From Tepidimonas fonticaldi (GTDB taxonomy: Bacteria; Pseudomonadota; Gammaproteobacteria; Burkholderiales; Burkholderiaceae_C): a stretch of DNA of 62,192 nucleotides. The notes beneath the pieces are model-generated. The model was given only the letters and a program-made list of their open reading frames with translations, was not told the origin of the DNA and did no database searches. Positions 16,126 to 25,900 of this stretch are shown in pieces. Position 1 is the stretch's first letter. Every line of letters begins with the position of its first letter. Location: assembly GCF_007556755.1 (NCBI RefSeq), contig NZ_VJOO01000018.1, positions 1-62,192 on the forward strand, written 5' to 3'. A program made the translations under genes and the position numbers.

Positions 16126-18455
16126 GACGGGGAAACCGTCTGGGAAATCGCGGTTACATGCGCGGGGCGCCAGCGCGTCAGCCACAAGGCATTGGACACC
16201 ACGCTGACCGAGCTGGCCGCCATCGCCGCACCGGCGAACACCGGGTCCAGCACACCCAGCGCCGCCAGCGGGATCCCCGCGACGTTGTAGACGAAGGCCC
16301 AAAACAGGTTTTGCCGGATCTTGCGCACCGTTCGGGCCGAAATATCCAACGCCGCGGGCACCAGCGCCGGGTCGCCGCGCAGCAGCGTGATGCCGGCGGC
16401 GTGCATGGCGACATCGGTGCCGCTGCCCATGGCAATGCCCACATCGGCCGCCGCCAGCGCCGGCGCATCGTTGATGCCGTCGCCCACCATCGCCACGGCG
16501 CCGCCGCGCGCCTGCCAGCGCCGCACCACGGCGGCCTTGTCGGCGGGCATCACCTCGGCCTCGACCTCGCCGGCCTCGGGTCGCAAGCCCAGGCGGCGCG
16601 CCATGGCCTCGGCGGCCGCCCGCTGATCGCCGGAGATCATGACCACCCCCAGGCCCCGCGCACGCAGCTCCGCGATGGCCTGGGCGGCCCCGGGCTTGGG
16701 CTCGTCGGCAAAGGCCAGCAGCGCCAGCGGGCGCCAGACGTCACCCTGCTGCCAGGCCAGCACGGCCAGCGTGGCCCCGGCCGCCTGCTGCTCGGCCATG
16801 GCCGGTGCCCAACCGTCCGGCAGCCCGGCCCCTGGCTGCAGAGGGCAGCCCAAATCGGCCATCCAGCCCGGGCTGCCCAGGGCCAGGGTCACGCCGTCGA
16901 CCGTGCCTTGCACCCCGCGACCGGGCACCGTCTGGGTGTCGGTGGCGGGGGCTGGCAACGCCTCCCCCCATGCGGCCAGCACCGCCTTGGCCAGCGGGTG
17001 GCTGCTGCCCATCTGCAGGGCGACGGCAGTGCGCAACGCGGCCGCTTCGTCCACGCCGGGGGCGGGCACCAAAGCGACCAGGCGCGGATGCCCGACGGTG
17101 AGCGTGCCCGTCTTGTCGAAGGCCACGGTGCGCACGCGCTGGGCAACCTCCAGAGCCTCGGCGTCCTTGACCAGAATGCCATGACGGGCCGCCGCCCCCG
17201 TGCCGGCCATGATGGCCGTGGGGGTGGCCAGCCCCAGCGCACACGGGCAGGCAATGACGAGCACCGCCACCGCATGGAGCACCGCCTGCTCGCCATCGGC
17301 CCCCCCGACGGTGACCCACAGCACCCCCGTGGCCAAGGCCACCAGCACCACGATGGGGACGAACACCGCCGCCACCCGATCCACCAGCCGCTGCACGGGC
17401 GCCTTGTGCGCCTGCGCATCCTGCACCAGGGCGATGATGCGCTGCAGCACCGATTGCGCGCCGATCGCGGTGACCCGCACCTCGATCGCCCCATCGCCAT
17501 TGAGGCTGCCGCCGGTGACCACATCGCCCACCGCCTTGGCCACCGGCAGCGGCTCGCCGGTGAGCATGGATTCGTCCACCTGGGTGCGCCCCTGCGCCAC
17601 GATCCCATCGGCCGGGATGCGCTCGCCCGCGCGCACCAGCACACGGTCGCCGGGCAGCAGTTCGGTGACCGGAACGTCCTGCATCGATTCGCGGCGCACG
17701 CCATCGGGCAGCAGGTGGGCCATCGGTGGCTGCAGCGCCTGCAAGGCGCGGATGGCCGCCGTGGTGCGGCGTTTGGCGCGCGCCTCCAGCCACTTGCCCA
17801 GGCGCACCAGCGTGATCACGACCGCAGCGGCTTCGAAGTACAGGTGCGGCATCTCGTCCGGCGGCGTGTGCCACCACAGCCAGACGCTCATGCCCCAGGC
17901 CGCCGTCGTCCCGAGGGCGACCAGCAGTTCCATGTTGCCGCTGCCACTGCGCAGCGCATGCCAGCCTGCGCGGTAAAACCGCGCACCCAGCCCAAACTGC
18001 ACCGGGGTGGCCAACAGAAACTGCCACAGCGCCGGGACCATGAGGTGCACGCCAAACGCCATGGCGATCATCGGCAGCACCAGGGGCGCCGAGAGCACGG
18101 CCCCGACCAGCACCCACATGCCCTCACGACGCACGGCCTGCCGGGCCTGCGCTTCGTCGTCGTCGCCACTCGCCAGCGGGCGGGGCTCGTAGCCGGCGTC
18201 GCGCACGGCGCGCTGCAGACGGGCCGGCAGTTCGGCGGCGTGCGCGGCGTCGGCGCGCCACTGCACCCGCGCGGTCTCGGTGGCCAGGTTGACACTGGCG
18301 TAGGTGACGCCGGGCACGCGCTGCAGCGCCCGCTCCACCCGCGCCACGCACGACGCACAGGTCATGCCCCCGATGCCCAGATCGCATTGGCCGGTGGCCC
18401 CGGCTTCGAGCGGGGCGTCCGGCGGCGCCGCCGCCGAGGTGAGTTCGTCCGCCAT
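16122..18455 (-). CDS. copA: Heavy-metal P1B-type ATPase, probably Cu(I) exporter CopA
   Basis: 777 residues from the ATG at 18455. One N-terminal metal-binding domain carries GMTCASC (Cys33, Cys36). Then follow eight membrane helices with the CPC metal motif ([14 protein letters not shown], about residue 402), the phosphorylation site DKTGT (about 447), the SSHPLA motif and GDGIND. CPC and the neighbouring copper chaperone gene favour Cu(I)/Ag(I) specificity. It is divergent from copZ with 68 bp between the starts, which should contain the shared promoter; no clear CueR dyad was recognised. Confidence 0.9.
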   Translation of the reverse strand: MADELTSAAAPPDAPLEAGATGQCDLGIGGMTCASCVARVERALQRVPGVTYASVNLATETARVQWRADAAHAAELPARLQRAVRDAGYEPRPLASGDDDEAQARQAVRREGMWVLVGAVLSAPLVLPMIAMAFGVHLMVPALWQFLLATPVQFGLGARFYRAGWHALRSGSGNMELLVALGTTAAWGMSVWLWWHTPPDEMPHLYFEAAAVVITLVRLGKWLEARAKRRTTAAIRALQALQPPMAHLLPDGVRRESMQDVPVTELLPGDRVLVRAGERIPADGIVAQGRTQVDESMLTGEPLPVAKAVGDVVTGGSLNGDGAIEVRVTAIGAQSVLQRIIALVQDAQAHKAPVQRLVDRVAAVFVPIVVLVALATGVLWVTVGGADGEQAVLHAVAVLVIACPCALGLATPTAIMAGTGAAARHGILVKDAEALEVAQRVRTVAFDKTGTLTVGHPRLVALVPAPGVDEAAALRTAVALQMGSSHPLAKAVLAAWGEALPAPATDTQTVPGRGVQGTVDGVTLALGSPGWMADLGCPLQPGAGLPDGWAPAMAEQQAAGATLAVLAWQQGDVWRPLALLAFADEPKPGAAQAIAELRARGLGVVMISGDQRAAAEAMARRLGLRPEAGEVEAEVMPADKAAVVRRWQARGGAVAMVGDGINDAPALAAADVGIAMGSGTDVAMHAAGITLLRGDPALVPAALDISARTVRKIRQNLFWAFVYNVAGIPLAALGVLDPVFAGAAMAASSVSVVSNALWLTRWRPAHVTAISQTVSPS

Positions 18456-18523
18456 GGAGCGAGTATGCCGCAGCGATCCAGGCGGCGTATGATGGAACGC
18501 TCGATCCACTCCCCCGCAACGCC

Positions 18524-18721
18524 ATGAAACACGTTTTCACCGTCACGGGCATGTCGTGCGGCCACTGCGTCCGGGCGGTCACGCAGGCCATCCGCGCGCT
18601 CGATCCGCAAGCCACGGTCCAGGTCGATCTGGACGCCCAGCGCGTCGAAGTCGAATCGGAACAACCCCGCCCCGCACTGGCCGACGCCATCCGGGACGAG
18701 GGCTACACCGTCGTCGACTGA
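18524..18721 (+). CDS. copZ: Copper chaperone CopZ-like heavy-metal-associated domain protein
   Basis: 65 residues, a single ferredoxin-like HMA domain with MSCGHC (Cys12, Cys15) and the conserved C-terminal GYTV. It would carry Cu(I) in the cytoplasm and hand it to the CopA N-terminal domain. Divergent from copA and followed by an intrinsic terminator, so it is monocistronic. Confidence 0.9.
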   Translation: MKHVFTVTGMSCGHCVRAVTQAIRALDPQATVQVDLDAQRVEVESEQPRPALADAIRDEGYTVVD

Positions 18722-18731
18722 CCGACGGCAC

Positions 18732-18768
18732 CGGGGCGGGCCTTTGCGGCTCGCCCCGTCTCGTTTTT
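18732..18768 (+). terminator. Intrinsic terminator of copZ
   Basis: An 11-bp stem with one wobble pair (CGGGGCG-G-GCC with GGC-T-CGCCCCG) is followed by TCTCGTTTTT. A second perfect 12-bp hairpin (18794-18821, CGCCCCGGCCGT / ACGGCCGGGGCG) lies 25 bp further on and may be a backup terminator, although it lacks a T-run. Confidence 0.75.
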
Positions 18769-18870
18769 CTTCCCCTCTTTTCCCCCCTCGCTTCGCCCCG
18801 GCCGTCCCAACGGCCGGGGCGTTGTCGCATCTAGACCACGGCGGTGGCCGCACCACGTTTTGCACAAGCC

Positions 18871-19026
18871 TGTGGAAAAAAATCGGACAAGAGGCCTGTT
18901 ATTCACAACCTGGTCGATGTTCGCCCGGGTTGTTCGCGTCCATCCCGGCGCCCACGCGGTGGGCACCCACAAGGTCATGAATGCCGCAACCGGCTGTCGC
19001 ACCAGCAAAAACGGCGCTTGTCCACG
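18871..19026. promoter_or_regulatory. Noncoding leader of minCDE with DnaA-box-like nonamers
   Basis: The 458 bp between copZ and minC contain no convincing gene. Three nonamers resemble DnaA boxes (TTATNCACA): TTATTCACA at 18899-18907, which matches; the complement of TTTTCCACA at 18871-18879, one mismatch; and TTGTCCACG at 19018-19026, two mismatches. They lie in the more AT-rich part of the gap. Either chance, DnaA control of the min operon, or a DnaA-titration site could explain them. Promoter elements for minC were not resolved. Confidence 0.35.
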
Positions 19027-19179
19027 GATGGCGGCGCGCTTCTACCTACGACGACTATCTTGTATGACGATCACAAAGAAAAACCGGGGACAACGCGAAG
19101 CGCGAACCGCAGTCCCCACCGCCCCAAAGGGCCGATCCGTTGCCCCGCGCTGCTAAGATGCGCACCGAGAACACGCCCC

Positions 19180-19950
19180 ATGTCCAGCGCGCCCCCGTCG
19201 TCCCCCGCCATCGAAATCCGCCACGGCCAGATGCCGCTGGTGGTGGCCCGCTTGCGCGGGCCCGATGTGGACGCGGCCTTGGCGGAGCTGGAGCAGCGCT
19301 ACGGCGATGCGCCGGGTTTTTTCGAAGACGAGCCCCTGCTGTTGGACCTGTCCGAATGGACGGGGACGGATCGCGGCCCAGCACCCCTGGAGCGCCAAGC
19401 CCTGCTGGACGGACTGCAGCGCATCGGCCTGCGGCCGCTCGCCTTCCACGGCGGCCCGCCCGGTTGGCAATCGGCGCTGCGCGAGCGGGGCCTGGTCGCA
19501 GGCGAGGTGCAGGGACCGGTGGCCGTGCGCGGCACATCCCCAAAGGCGGACAGCCCGGTCACCGCCGCAGCAACGCCGCCTGCGCCATCGACCTCCCCTT
19601 TGCCCAGCGCCGCCCTGGTGGTGGATCGGCCGTTGCGCTCCGGACAGCAGGTGTATGCGCGCGGACGCGATCTGGTCGTGCTGGCCATGGTCAACCCCGG
19701 GGCGGAAGTCATCGCCGATGGCCACATCCATGTGTACGCGCCCTTGCGCGGCAAGGCGATTGCCGGAGCACGCGGCTTGACCGAGGCCCGCGTCTTTGCC
19801 CTGGCCCTGGAGCCGGAGCTGGTCTCGATCGCCGGCGTCTACCGCACCGCCGAAACCCCGTGGCCCGATGCCGTGCGCGGCAAGCCGGCCCAGGTGCGGC
19901 TGGCCAGCGGGCCCGATGGCGACAAGCTGCTGCTCGAACCCCTTTCCTGA
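19180..19950 (+). CDS. minC: Septum site-determining protein MinC
   Basis: 256 residues from the ATG at 19180. The N-terminal MinC domain (about 8-110) binds FtsZ, a Pro/Ala/Thr-rich linker follows (about 120-150), and the C-terminal beta-helix domain carries the conserved segments LRSGQQVYARGRDLVVL and GADVI-like GAEVIADGHIHVYAPLRGKA that dimerise and bind MinD. It inhibits FtsZ ring assembly at the poles. The long upstream in-frame extension lacks MinC similarity and is not used. It is followed by minD after 31 bp. Confidence 0.93.
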   Translation: MSSAPPSSPAIEIRHGQMPLVVARLRGPDVDAALAELEQRYGDAPGFFEDEPLLLDLSEWTGTDRGPAPLERQALLDGLQRIGLRPLAFHGGPPGWQSALRERGLVAGEVQGPVAVRGTSPKADSPVTAAATPPAPSTSPLPSAALVVDRPLRSGQQVYARGRDLVVLAMVNPGAEVIADGHIHVYAPLRGKAIAGARGLTEARVFALALEPELVSIAGVYRTAETPWPDAVRGKPAQVRLASGPDGDKLLLEPLS

Positions 19951-19981
19951 AACGCCCTCATTCCCAGACTGAAAGCGATCC

Positions 19982-20794
19982 ATGGCCAAAATCGTCGTCG
20001 TCACCTCCGGCAAGGGCGGCGTGGGCAAGACCACGACCAGCGCATCGTTTGCCACCGGGCTGGCCCTCAAGGGGCACAAGACGGTGGTGATCGATTTCGA
20101 CGTCGGTCTGCGCAACCTCGATCTCATCATGGGCTGCGAGCGCCGTGTGGTCTATGACTTCGTCAACGTCATCCATGGCGAGGCCAACCTCAACCAGGCC
20201 CTGATCAAGGACAAGCAGGTCGATCAGCTCTATGTGCTGGCCGCCAGCCAAACCCGCGACAAGGAAGCGCTCAAGCAGGAGGGGGTGGAGCGCGTCCTCA
20301 ACGATCTGGCGGGCATGGGGTTCGATTACATCGTGTGCGATTCGCCCGCCGGCATCGAGACCGGCGCGCTGATGGCCATGCACTATGCCGACGAAGCGCT
20401 GGTCGTCACCAACCCCGAGGTGTCGTCGGTGCGCGACTCGGACCGGATTCTGGGCATGCTCAGCTCCAAGACCCGGCGCGCCATCGAAGGGCGCGAGCCG
20501 GTCAAGGAACATCTGCTGATCACGCGCTACAACCCCAACCGCGTGCAGGACGGACAGATGCTGTCGCTGCAAGACATTCAGGACATTCTGCGCATCCCGC
20601 TGATCGGCGTCATCCCCGAGAGCGAGGCGGTACTGCAGGCCTCCAACCAGGGCGTGCCCGCCATCCATCTGCAGGGCACCGACGTGTCCGAGGCCTACAA
20701 GGATGTGATCGACCGCTTCCTGGGCCACGACAAGCCGCTGCGCTTCATCGAGGCCGAAAAGCCCGGCTTCTTCAAGCGCCTGTTCGGGAGGTGA
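19982..20794 (+). CDS. minD: Septum site-determining ATPase MinD
   Basis: 270 residues. The deviant Walker A motif KGGVGKT contains the signature Lys11 and Lys16, [10 protein letters not shown] is the switch I region, and VCDSPAGIE the Walker B/switch II. The C-terminal amphipathic membrane-targeting helix is visible ([10 protein letters not shown]). MinD cycles on and off the membrane, recruits MinC, and is released by MinE. The stop overlaps the ribosome site for minE. Confidence 0.96.
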   Translation: MAKIVVVTSGKGGVGKTTTSASFATGLALKGHKTVVIDFDVGLRNLDLIMGCERRVVYDFVNVIHGEANLNQALIKDKQVDQLYVLAASQTRDKEALKQEGVERVLNDLAGMGFDYIVCDSPAGIETGALMAMHYADEALVVTNPEVSSVRDSDRILGMLSSKTRRAIEGREPVKEHLLITRYNPNRVQDGQMLSLQDIQDILRIPLIGVIPESEAVLQASNQGVPAIHLQGTDVSEAYKDVIDRFLGHDKPLRFIEAEKPGFFKRLFGR

Positions 20795-20799
20795 GCGCC

Positions 20800-21060
20800 G
20801 TGTCCTTCCTGTCCTTTTTGCTGGGCGAGAAGAAAAAGACCGCCACCGTCGCCAAGGAGCGGCTGCAGATCATCCTGGCGCACGAACGCGCCGGCCGCAA
20901 TGCGTCCGAGCCGGACTACCTGCCGGCCCTGCAGCGGGAATTGGTGGCGGTGATCGGCAAGTACATCGCCATCAACCCCGACGACATTCGCGTCAACCTG
21001 GAACGCCACGACAACCTCGAGGTGCTCGAGGTCAAGATCGAGCTGCCGGACGCGCGCTGA
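20800..21060 (+). CDS. minE: Cell division topological specificity factor MinE
   Basis: 86 residues starting at GTG 20800, with GGGAGG ending 9 bp upstream that overlaps the minD stop. The N-terminal membrane-targeting segment ([14 protein letters not shown]), the MinD-interacting helix ([12 protein letters not shown]) and the C-terminal topological domain ([10 protein letters not shown]...IELP) are all present. It stimulates MinD ATPase and sets pole-to-pole oscillation. Convergent with sua5, 22 bp between stops. Confidence 0.94.
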   Translation: MSFLSFLLGEKKKTATVAKERLQIILAHERAGRNASEPDYLPALQRELVAVIGKYIAINPDDIRVNLERHDNLEVLEVKIELPDAR

Positions 21061-21082
21061 AGCCCGAGCGTTGTCAGCCCAG

Positions 21083-22105
21083 TCAAGCCGCGGCGCGCTG
21101 CAGCCGGTCGCGCACGCCATCCCACGCGGCATCCGCCGGCGGGCGCTCGACCCAGATCAGCCGCGTCTGCCCGTCGTCCAGCTCGCGCAGCGCGGCGAAC
21201 AACTCGCGCGCGGCCGCCTCGGGCTCCATCGGCATGGGGCGCAGCCGCACATGCGCGCTGACGCAGCGCAGCGGGCTGCGGTGGTAGACCGCCAGATCGC
21301 GCGCCTGCGCGCCGAGCAGGTCCAGCGCCGTCTGCAGCTCGGCGGCGTCCATTAGCCGCACCTTGGCCTGCGGCGCGTAGTGCGACGCCAGCGTGCCGGA
21401 GGCGCGCGGCGCGTGCGCGTCGCGGTCGCGCACCGGGCGGCCGAGCGTGCGCTCCAGCTGCGCGCGGCCGATCATGCCGGGGCGCAGCAGCACTGGCTCG
21501 GCGCGCGTGCAGTCGACGATCGTCGACTCGATGCCGACCGGGCAGGCGCCGCCGTCCAGGATCAGCAGCTCGGCGTCGGACAGCGCGCCCAGCTCCGCCG
21601 CCACGTGCGCGGCCTGCGTCGGGCTGACGCGGCCGAAGCGGTTGGCGCTCGGGGCCGCGAGCCCCCGGATACCGGCGCCGTGGCACTCGGCCAGCAGCGC
21701 CTGCGCCACCGGGTGCGCCGGGCAGCGCAGCCCGATCGACGCCTGCCCCCCGGCGGCGGCCTCGGCGACGCCCGGCTGGCGCGGCAGGATCAGCGTCAGC
21801 GGCCCGGGCCAGAACGCCGCCATCAGCGCGCGTGCGTAGTCCGGCACCGCCGCGGCGTAATGGGTCAGCGCCGCCTCGCGCTCGGGCGGCGTGGCGCCGC
21901 CGATGTGCACGATCAGCGGGTGGTCGCTCGGCCGCCCCTTGGCGGCGAAGATGCGCGCCACGGCCCCGGGCCGGTCGGCGTCCGCGGCCAGTCCGTACAC
22001 CGTCTCGGTCGGCATGGCCACCAAATATCCAGCGCGCAGCCGCTGCACCGCGTCGGCCAAGGCCTCGGCGGCCTGCGGGCCGCGCGCGTCGCGAATCAGC
22101 GCCAT
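21083..22105 (-). CDS. sua5: L-threonylcarbamoyladenylate synthase (Sua5, long form)
   Basis: 340 residues. The YrdC-like domain occupies about 1-210 (GYLVAMPTETVYGLAADA, KGRPSDHPLIVHI, PSANRFGRVSPT, STIVDCT) and the C-terminal Sua5 domain follows a linker. It makes the threonylcarbamoyl-AMP used for tRNA t6A37. The ATG at 22105 overlaps the purK 3' end by 10 bp, so the two are co-transcribed; the upstream extension of the frame is antisense-like noise within purK. Confidence 0.92.
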   Translation of the reverse strand: MALIRDARGPQAAEALADAVQRLRAGYLVAMPTETVYGLAADADRPGAVARIFAAKGRPSDHPLIVHIGGATPPEREAALTHYAAAVPDYARALMAAFWPGPLTLILPRQPGVAEAAAGGQASIGLRCPAHPVAQALLAECHGAGIRGLAAPSANRFGRVSPTQAAHVAAELGALSDAELLILDGGACPVGIESTIVDCTRAEPVLLRPGMIGRAQLERTLGRPVRDRDAHAPRASGTLASHYAPQAKVRLMDAAELQTALDLLGAQARDLAVYHRSPLRCVSAHVRLRPMPMEPEAAARELFAALRELDDGQTRLIWVERPPADAAWDGVRDRLQRAAA

Positions 22106-23307
22106 GGCGCGATGCCCAGTCGCTCGGCCGCGGCCCGTGCGGTCTGTTGCGCGGCCTCGGCCGTGGCGGCCGTGATCGTCAGATGGCCCATTTTGCGCCC
22201 CGGCCGGGCGTCGTGCTTGCCATACAGGTGCAGGTGCGTTCCGGGCAGCGCCAGCACGCCCGCCCAGTCCGGCGTCACGGGCTGGCCGTCGCGCCACCAC
22301 AGGTCGCCCAGCAGGTTGAGCATGATGGCCGGGCTGTGCTGCCGGGGCGTGGGCAGCGGCAAACCCGCCAGGGTGCGCACCTGCAGTTCGAACTGCGACA
22401 CGTCGCAGGCGTCGATGGTGTAGTGGCCGCTGTTGTGCGGGCGCGGCGCCATCTCGTTGACCACCAGCGTGCCTTCGGCGCTGCCGTCGTCGACGACGAA
22501 AAACTCCACGCACAGCACGCCCACATAGCGCAACTGCGCGGCGATGGCGCCGGTGGCGGCGATGGCCTGCTCGGCCAGCACCGGCGAAACGCCGCCCGGG
22601 ACCACCTCGGTGACGGCCAGGATGCCGTCGCGGTGCAGGTTGCGCTGGACGGGAAAATGCACCTGCGCCCCGTCGGCCCCGCGCGCGACGATGACCGACA
22701 GTTCGTCGCGCAGCGCCAGGCGCTGCTCCAGCACGCACGGCACGCGGCCCAGTTGCTCCCAGGCGGCGGCCAGTGCGGCACGGTCGGCCACGCGCACCTG
22801 GCCCTTGCCGTCGTAGCCCAGGCGCGCGGTTTTCAGGATGCCGGGCAGCAAGGCGTCAGGCACGGCGGCCAGATCGGCTGGCGACACGATGGCGGCATGT
22901 GGCGCCGGGCCCACCCCGCCCGCGCGGGCGCAGGCGGCGAAGTGCGCCTTCTCGGCGATGCGGTCCTGCGCCACGGCGACGGCCTGGGGCCCCGGCGCCA
23001 CCGGCCGCTGCGCGGCCAGGGTGGCCAGGGCGCCGGCGGGCACGTTCTCGAATTCGGTGGTGATGGCCTCGCAGCGCTGCATCAGTTGCGCCAGGCCCTG
23101 TTCGTCGTCGTAGGCGGTGGCGACGTGGTAGTCGCTGACGCGTCCGGCGGGGCTGGTCGCATCGGGGTCCAGCACGGCGGTCTGGTAGCCCAGGGCCTGC
23201 GCCGCGTGGACGAACATGCGGCCAAGCTGGCCGCCGCCCATCACGCCCAGCGTGGCCAGCCGGCCGCCGCCCGCCACGGGGCCGGGCAGGATGGGGGTGG
23301 CACTCAT
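22096..23307 (-). CDS. purK: N5-carboxyaminoimidazole ribonucleotide synthase
   Basis: 403 residues, ATP-grasp fold. The N-terminal segment [17 protein letters not shown] is the nucleotide-binding start of PurK, and [36 protein letters not shown] and FEL in the C-half are the metal and substrate motifs. It converts AIR, bicarbonate and ATP to N5-CAIR. The start overlaps the purE stop (ATGA), indicating translational coupling in purE-purK-sua5. Confidence 0.95.
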   Translation of the reverse strand: MSATPILPGPVAGGGRLATLGVMGGGQLGRMFVHAAQALGYQTAVLDPDATSPAGRVSDYHVATAYDDEQGLAQLMQRCEAITTEFENVPAGALATLAAQRPVAPGPQAVAVAQDRIAEKAHFAACARAGGVGPAPHAAIVSPADLAAVPDALLPGILKTARLGYDGKGQVRVADRAALAAAWEQLGRVPCVLEQRLALRDELSVIVARGADGAQVHFPVQRNLHRDGILAVTEVVPGGVSPVLAEQAIAATGAIAAQLRYVGVLCVEFFVVDDGSAEGTLVVNEMAPRPHNSGHYTIDACDVSQFELQVRTLAGLPLPTPRQHSPAIMLNLLGDLWWRDGQPVTPDWAGVLALPGTHLHLYGKHDARPGRKMGHLTITAATAEAAQQTARAAAERLGIAPWR

Positions 23308-23822
23308 GCGCGGCCTCCCGCGTTCGGTTCCACGGGCAAGGTCATGGCCCGCGCCATGGCGGTCTGCTCGGCGCGGAAGGCGTGCAGCCGCTCGCGCAGC
23401 GCCGCATCGTGGCGGGCCAGCATCGCCACCGCGAACAGGGCGGCGTTGGCCGCACCGGCCGCACCGATGGCAAAGGTGGCCACGGGAATGCCCTTGGGCA
23501 TCTGCACGATGGAGTGCAGCGAATCGACCCCCTGCAGGTGGCGGCTGGGCACCGGCACGCCCAGCACCGGCACGGTCGTCTTGGCCGCCAGCATGCCGGG
23601 CAAGTGGGCCGCGCCGCCCGCGCCGGCGACGATGGCCTGCAGCCCGCGACCCTCGGCCGCCTCGGCATAGGCGAACATGTCGTCCGGCATGCGGTGGGCC
23701 GAGACGACCCGCGCCTCGAACGCGACGCCGAACTGTTGGAAAATGGCAGCCGCGTGCTGCATGGTGTCCCAGTCGCTGCTGGACCCCATGACGACACCGA
23801 CCTGGACGTTGCTGCTGGACAT
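23304..23822 (-). CDS. purE: N5-CAIR mutase (PurE class I)
   Basis: 172 residues from the ATG at 23822. Conserved [14 protein letters not shown] at the N-terminus, [16 protein letters not shown] and [11 protein letters not shown] are the class I PurE active site. It isomerises N5-CAIR to CAIR together with the adjacent purK. Divergent from the thioredoxin-like gene (51 bp between starts). Confidence 0.95.
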   Translation of the reverse strand: MSSSNVQVGVVMGSSSDWDTMQHAAAIFQQFGVAFEARVVSAHRMPDDMFAYAEAAEGRGLQAIVAGAGGAAHLPGMLAAKTTVPVLGVPVPSRHLQGVDSLHSIVQMPKGIPVATFAIGAAGAANAALFAVAMLARHDAALRERLHAFRAEQTAMARAMTLPVEPNAGGRA

Positions 23823-23873
23823 GGCGACCCCGGGGGAAAATCCCGTCATTCTAGAGAATCGGACGCTGCCGAC

Positions 23874-24824
23874 ATGATCGACGTCACGCTTGCCAATTTC
23901 CAGGCCGAGGTGCTCGAGGCCTCGCTGACCACGCCGGTGCTGGTGGATTTCTGGGCGCCCTGGTGCGGCCCCTGCAAAGTCCTCGGCCCCATTCTGGAGA
24001 AGGTGGAGCAGGCCTATGCGGGCCGCTTCAAGCTGGTCAAGGTCAACACCGAGGACGAGCAGCAGCTCGCCGGCTACTTCCAGATCCGCAGCATCCCGAC
24101 CTGCATCCTGTTCGTCGGTGGGCAGCCGGTGGATGGCTTCATGGGGGCGCTGCCGGAAGGGCAGATTCGCGCCTTTTTGGACCGCAACCTGCCCAGCGAA
24201 GCCGACCTGCAGGCTGAGGCCGAACGCGCCGAGGCCGAGGCGGCGGCTGCCCAGGGCGACGCCGACACGGCCCTGCAGCGCCTGCGCGATGCGCTGGCGC
24301 AGGCGCCCGACAACGACGATGTGCGCTTCGATCTGGTTCGGCTGCTGATCGGCTCGGGCCAGTTGGGCGAAGCGGCGGCCGCACTGGCGCCGGCGCTGGG
24401 CAAGATCCCGGTGCCGCTGCGCTTCGAGGCGCTGGCGCAGTGGCTCCATGCGCTGGAATTCGCCACCACCGATCCGCGCGGGCGGTGGCCGCTGGAGAAG
24501 TTCGACGAGCTGATCGCGGCCAACAAGCGCGACTTCGAGACGCGCTTTGCCAAGGCCCGGGTGCTGATTGCGCGGGGCGACTGGACCGCCGCGATGGACG
24601 AGTTGCTGGAGATCATCCTGCGCGACAAAAAATGGGCCGACGAAGCCCCGCGCAAAACCGTGGTCGCCCTGCTGGAACTGCTGACCCCGCCCAAGCGCGA
24701 CGCCGGGGCCGCGCCCAAGTCCGCGGCCGGTCTGGAAATCGCCGGGCATGCCGCGGCGGCCGAAGATCCGCAGGCCGAGCTGGTCTCGCGTTACCGGCGC
24801 AAGCTCAGCATGGCCCTCAACTGA
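23874..24824 (+). CDS. Thioredoxin-domain co-chaperone (CnoX/YbbN-like, Trx plus TPR)
   Basis: 316 residues. A thioredoxin domain (1-108) has the intact active site WCGPC (Cys31, Cys34) and cis-Pro in [11 protein letters not shown] tetratricopeptide-like region of Ala/Leu-rich helices follows (about 125-280). YbbN/CnoX proteins protect substrates from over-oxidation and deliver them to chaperones. E. coli CnoX lacks the second Cys, so here the Trx site may be redox-active, as in other alphaproteo- and betaproteobacterial homologues. A ferredoxin gene follows 15 bp downstream. Confidence 0.85.
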   Translation: MIDVTLANFQAEVLEASLTTPVLVDFWAPWCGPCKVLGPILEKVEQAYAGRFKLVKVNTEDEQQLAGYFQIRSIPTCILFVGGQPVDGFMGALPEGQIRAFLDRNLPSEADLQAEAERAEAEAAAAQGDADTALQRLRDALAQAPDNDDVRFDLVRLLIGSGQLGEAAAALAPALGKIPVPLRFEALAQWLHALEFATTDPRGRWPLEKFDELIAANKRDFETRFAKARVLIARGDWTAAMDELLEIILRDKKWADEAPRKTVVALLELLTPPKRDAGAAPKSAAGLEIAGHAAAAEDPQAELVSRYRRKLSMALN

Positions 24825-24839
24825 GCCGCTGGGGCCGCC

Positions 24840-25178
24840 ATGATCACCGTGCGCTTCGTCACCCCCGGCCCGCAGGGGCCCGTGCAGGACCGCGAGGTCG
24901 AGGTGCCGGCCGACGGCCGCAGCCTGATGAAGGCTGCGGTGGACGCGGGCATCGATGGCATCGCCGCTGACTGCGGCGGCAGCCTGACCTGCGCCACCTG
25001 CCATGTCTTCGTCACCGAGCCGTGGCTCGCGCGGCTGCCGCCCGTGTCCGCCGATGAGGACACCATGCTGGACTACACGGCGGAGGAGCGCCGCGCCAAC
25101 AGCCGCCTGAGCTGCCAGATCCGGCTGACCCCCGAGCTGGATGGTCTGACCGTGGAGCTGCCCGCGCGGCAGTACTGA
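24840..25178 (+). CDS. 2Fe-2S ferredoxin (adrenodoxin/ISC-type)
   Basis: 112 residues. Cys45, Cys51, Cys54 and Cys92 give the C-x5-C-x2-C-x37-C spacing of ISC-type ferredoxins. The segment [19 protein letters not shown] is typical of those serving P450s or iron-sulfur assembly. It follows the thioredoxin co-chaperone gene after 15 bp and probably shares its transcript. Its redox partner is not apparent from the window. Confidence 0.88.
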   Translation: MITVRFVTPGPQGPVQDREVEVPADGRSLMKAAVDAGIDGIAADCGGSLTCATCHVFVTEPWLARLPPVSADEDTMLDYTAEERRANSRLSCQIRLTPELDGLTVELPARQY

Positions 25179-25197
25179 CGGCCGCGGCGGCGCGGGT

Positions 25198-25212
25198 TTC
25201 ACAATTCTTTAC
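25198..25212 (-). promoter_or_regulatory. CpxR-box-like repeat upstream of the Spy-like gene
   Basis: On the minus strand GTAAA-N5-GTGAA matches the CpxR tandem pentamer consensus GTAAA-N5-GTAAA at 9 of 10 positions. It sits about 94 bp before the start of a Spy/CpxP-like gene followed by its own two-component system, exactly where an autoregulatory site would be expected. Confidence 0.45.
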
Positions 25213-25305
25213 GCGCGGACCAAGCGCCCTTCACGCGGGGACGGGACCATGGGCACCGTGGACGGCAACCCGCCGTCCCCTTCGATGCAAGGAAAGGAGT
25301 GTTCC

Positions 25306-25866
25306 ATGTCCGCTACCGTTGCTTTCTCCACCCGCTGGCGCCCGCTGCTGCTGGGCGTGGCGCTGGCGGTCTCCGCCGCGGCCACCCCGCTGGTCTGGGC
25401 CCATGCCGCCCGCGCCGGGCACGGGCCCATGGGGGCCCCCATGGCCGGGGGCATGGGGCCGGTCCTGGCCGGACCGCTCGCCGACGATCCGGCCCGTCTG
25501 GACCGCTGGCTGGACCGCATGGCCCAGCATCTGCAACTGCAACCCGCGCAGCGCGACGACATCCGCCGCATCGCGCAGGCCGCCGCGCAGGACCTGCGGC
25601 CGCTGCGCGACGAGGCCCGCGCACTGCACGAGGAACGCCGGCGCCTGTGGGCCCAGCCCACGCTGGACGAGGCCGCGATCGAGGCGCTGCGCCAGCGCGC
25701 CCTCGCCCTGCACGAACGGCTGAGCGCCCGCATGCAGCAAGCGATGCTGGAGGCGGCCCGGGTGCTGACGCCCGAGCAGCGCCAACGGCTTGCCCAAGGC
25801 ATGGACCGCCGCGGCGCCCACCGGCACGGGGGCCAGTGGGCCCCGCGCGGCGGTGAAAACGGTTGA
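25306..25866 (+). CDS. Spy/CpxP-family periplasmic protein
   Basis: 186 residues from ATG 25306 with AAAGGAG upstream. A signal peptide (to about residue 36) is followed by a Gly/Met/Pro-rich segment and then long charged helices with LTXXQ-type repeats: LQLQPAQRDDIRRI and LTPEQRQRLAQGM. These are the marks of Spy/CpxP proteins, which act as ATP-independent chaperones or as periplasmic inhibitors of CpxA-type kinases. A His/Gly-rich tail (about 172-178) might bind metal. A response regulator and kinase follow in the same direction. Confidence 0.8.
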   Translation: MSATVAFSTRWRPLLLGVALAVSAAATPLVWAHAARAGHGPMGAPMAGGMGPVLAGPLADDPARLDRWLDRMAQHLQLQPAQRDDIRRIAQAAAQDLRPLRDEARALHEERRRLWAQPTLDEAAIEALRQRALALHERLSARMQQAMLEAARVLTPEQRQRLAQGMDRRGAHRHGGQWAPRGGENG

Positions 25867-25900
25867 CCCCTGACCGACCACCGAACGACCCCCGAGTGGC

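Noticed and set aside
18794-18821. Perfect 12-bp hairpin as a riboswitch or small RNA
   Set aside because: It is a simple hairpin 73 bp after the copZ stop without conserved aptamer features; a backup terminator or chance in GC-rich sequence is enough.
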